This document shows positions 62,762 to 64,000 of a stretch of 64,000 nucleotides of DNA, in pieces. The translations under genes and the position numbers were made by a program. The notes below the pieces were generated by a model that was given only the letters and a program-made list of their open reading frames with translations, did no database searches and had not been told where the DNA came from. How positions within the stretch are numbered: position 1 is the first letter of the stretch; each line of letters starts with the position of its first letter. The DNA is taken from positions 68,302,501 to 68,366,500 of the forward strand of contig NC_134109.1 in the NCBI RefSeq assembly GCF_040939455.1, written 5' to 3'. The stretch comes from Microcebus murinus. Lineage: Eukaryota > Chordata > Mammalia > Primates > Cheirogaleidae.

Positions 62762-64000
62762 ATGACTCCCCGAAAAAAGGCGCTGCCTCTCCTATGCCTG
62801 ATTCTAGTCGTACTCAAGAGCACCATCACAACCAACATCCATCAGATCTACAACTATACATGGCAGGTAATTAATGAGGCAGGAGACATTGTTAATTCCT
62901 CCTCACGTCTCTCCGCCGTTATACCATGGGATCCATTAGAAATTGACCTATGCGTATTAGCTCTTGGGGCTAAAGACCCTGCGTGGGGCCTTCCCGCGTT
63001 TTTTGCCCCTCAGCCAGCTCCTCCGACAGCTGACTCCTCCCCAGGCCTTTGTTCCTCGGTTCCGGACGCTCCGCAACAAGGTATATAGACTTTTATGTTT
63101 GCCCAGGGGCCCATCGGCCTCGCACCAACAACTACCAGTGTGGCTACGCCCCTGACTTCTTCTGTGCCTCCTGGGGCTGTGAGACCACCGGTGATGCCTA
63201 CTGGAATCCCTCCTCTTCCTGGGATTATATCACCGTCAAAAAGCAGTTTCCCCGTCGAGCTCCTTCATCCCCTTACGCCCCACAACCCCCCACTGACCCT
63301 CAGTGTAAAAACCAGTGGTGCAACCCCCTGTTGATTTCATTCACCAAAGCTGGAAAAAAAGTTTCCTGGGATCAGTCCAGGGGATTTGAGTAGGGACTTA
63401 GACTTTACACATCTAGAAAAAACATTGGTCTCACATTTAAAATCAAATTAATTAAAAGCCTCCCCAGAGGTCCTACGGTCGCAATAGGTCCTAACCACGA
63501 CCTACACCCACCTCGACCTCATGGTCCCTCCAGGGACCTGCCCTCCTCCCCAACTATGTCCCCTCCTCTGCTCAGCACCTCCCTATACCAACCTACCCTG
63601 CCCGAGGGGCCCCCCTCCTCTGCAGAACTAATTCTCACTTTAGTCAACGCCTCTGTCAGGACCATCCGAGAGGCCAACAATTCAGAATATCAGGAGTGTT
63701 GGGTATGCTACTCCCCCCGGGCCTCCCTTTTATAAAGGCGTCACTACATTTGGTCAGCCATTATTTACTAATGACACCAGCAAACTCAGATGGGGCCTAG
63801 AGACCCATGATGGCTTAACACTCAGCCAAGTCACAGGCCTAGGCCTTTGCCTTCTTAGCCCAAGAATGCTTCCCCCCGCACCCTTAGAGAAAATATGTAA
63901 TCAGTCAATTACTGTCAACTCCACTTTTCAGTATATTCAGGCATCTAACACCTCTTATTTTCCTTGTTCCTCTGGCCTTACCCCATATGTAGTCTCTGCA
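62762..64000 (+). pseudogene. env: ERV env remnant, gammaretrovirus-type surface subunit
   Basis: The ATG at 62762 opens a signal-peptide-like start (basic, then Leu/Val-rich). The frame is lost near 63060 and continues in another frame to a TAG at 63391-63393. Beyond that, more frame changes run to the window end. Gammaretrovirus SU hallmarks are visible: CETTG at 63178-63192 followed by a Tyr-Trp and Ser-Ser-Ser-Trp-Asp block, a proline-rich stretch at about 63480-63620, and the CxxC isomerase motif CWVC at 63697-63708. The transmembrane subunit is not in the window. Confidence 0.82.

Larger units (their letters stand above)
59144..64000 (+). mobile_element. Endogenous retrovirus, class II backbone with gamma-type env, 5' part
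   Basis: LTR, Lys primer site, leader with splice donor, gag start, dUTPase, protease, end of reverse transcriptase, RNase H, integrase and env in order on the + strand. The 3' LTR is beyond the window. Large deletions (most of gag; from mid-protease to the end of the RT palm), several stops and frameshifts make it defective. It is inserted in intron 3 of the granzyme H-like pseudogene. Confidence 0.95.

Overview
The window is a piece of primate nuclear DNA. The Alu-type SINEs read 'gtaatcctagcactctggg', 'gctcaaggtcaggag' and 'gctgtgagctaggctgacgcca', which I associate with strepsirrhines (lemurs, lorises, galagos). Together with spliced serine-protease genes, this suggests a lemur-like genome. 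No species can be named from the sequence. All genes lie on the + strand, and the order matches the transcriptional order GZMB - GZMH - CTSG of the mammalian granzyme/chymase locus.

Layout. Unit A (1-24.8 kb) holds a granzyme B-like gene (exons 1-5; the window starts just after its ATG), about 16 kb of repeat-rich spacer, and a granzyme H-like gene (19.4-24.8 kb). A spacer follows (24.8-37.2 kb). It holds a cathepsin G remnant reduced to exons 1-2 (29.5-30.4 kb), old LINE-1 sequence and a solo betaretrovirus-type LTR. Unit B (37.36-59.14 kb) is a tandem copy of unit A: a second granzyme B-like gene (37.4-40.5 kb), the same spacer order, and a second granzyme H-like gene (56.3-59.1 kb). That last gene is a pseudogene with indels and a stop, and its intron 3 is split by an endogenous retrovirus running off the window end (59.14-64.0 kb). 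The provirus has a class II (betaretrovirus) plan, with a tRNA-Lys1,2 primer site and dUTPase/protease/pol pieces, but its surface-protein remnant is of gammaretrovirus type. It has many deletions, stops and frameshifts.

How the genes work together. The intact proteases are predicted to be secretory-granule enzymes of cytotoxic lymphocytes or myeloid cells, made as pre-pro-enzymes (signal peptide plus a two-residue Glu-Glu activation peptide) with an intact His-Asp-Ser triad. The main biological signal is that the two granzyme B-like copies differ far more in exon 4 and in the substrate loop of exon 5 than in introns 1 and 4 or the flanks. Their specificity pockets are also unusual: Cys226 replaces the Arg226 that gives granzyme B its Asp preference, one copy also has Cys189, and the other has an N-glycosylation sequon in the 217-225 loop. 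Insertions found in only one unit (SINEs, LINE 3' ends, a solo LTR) give a relative clock for the duplication.
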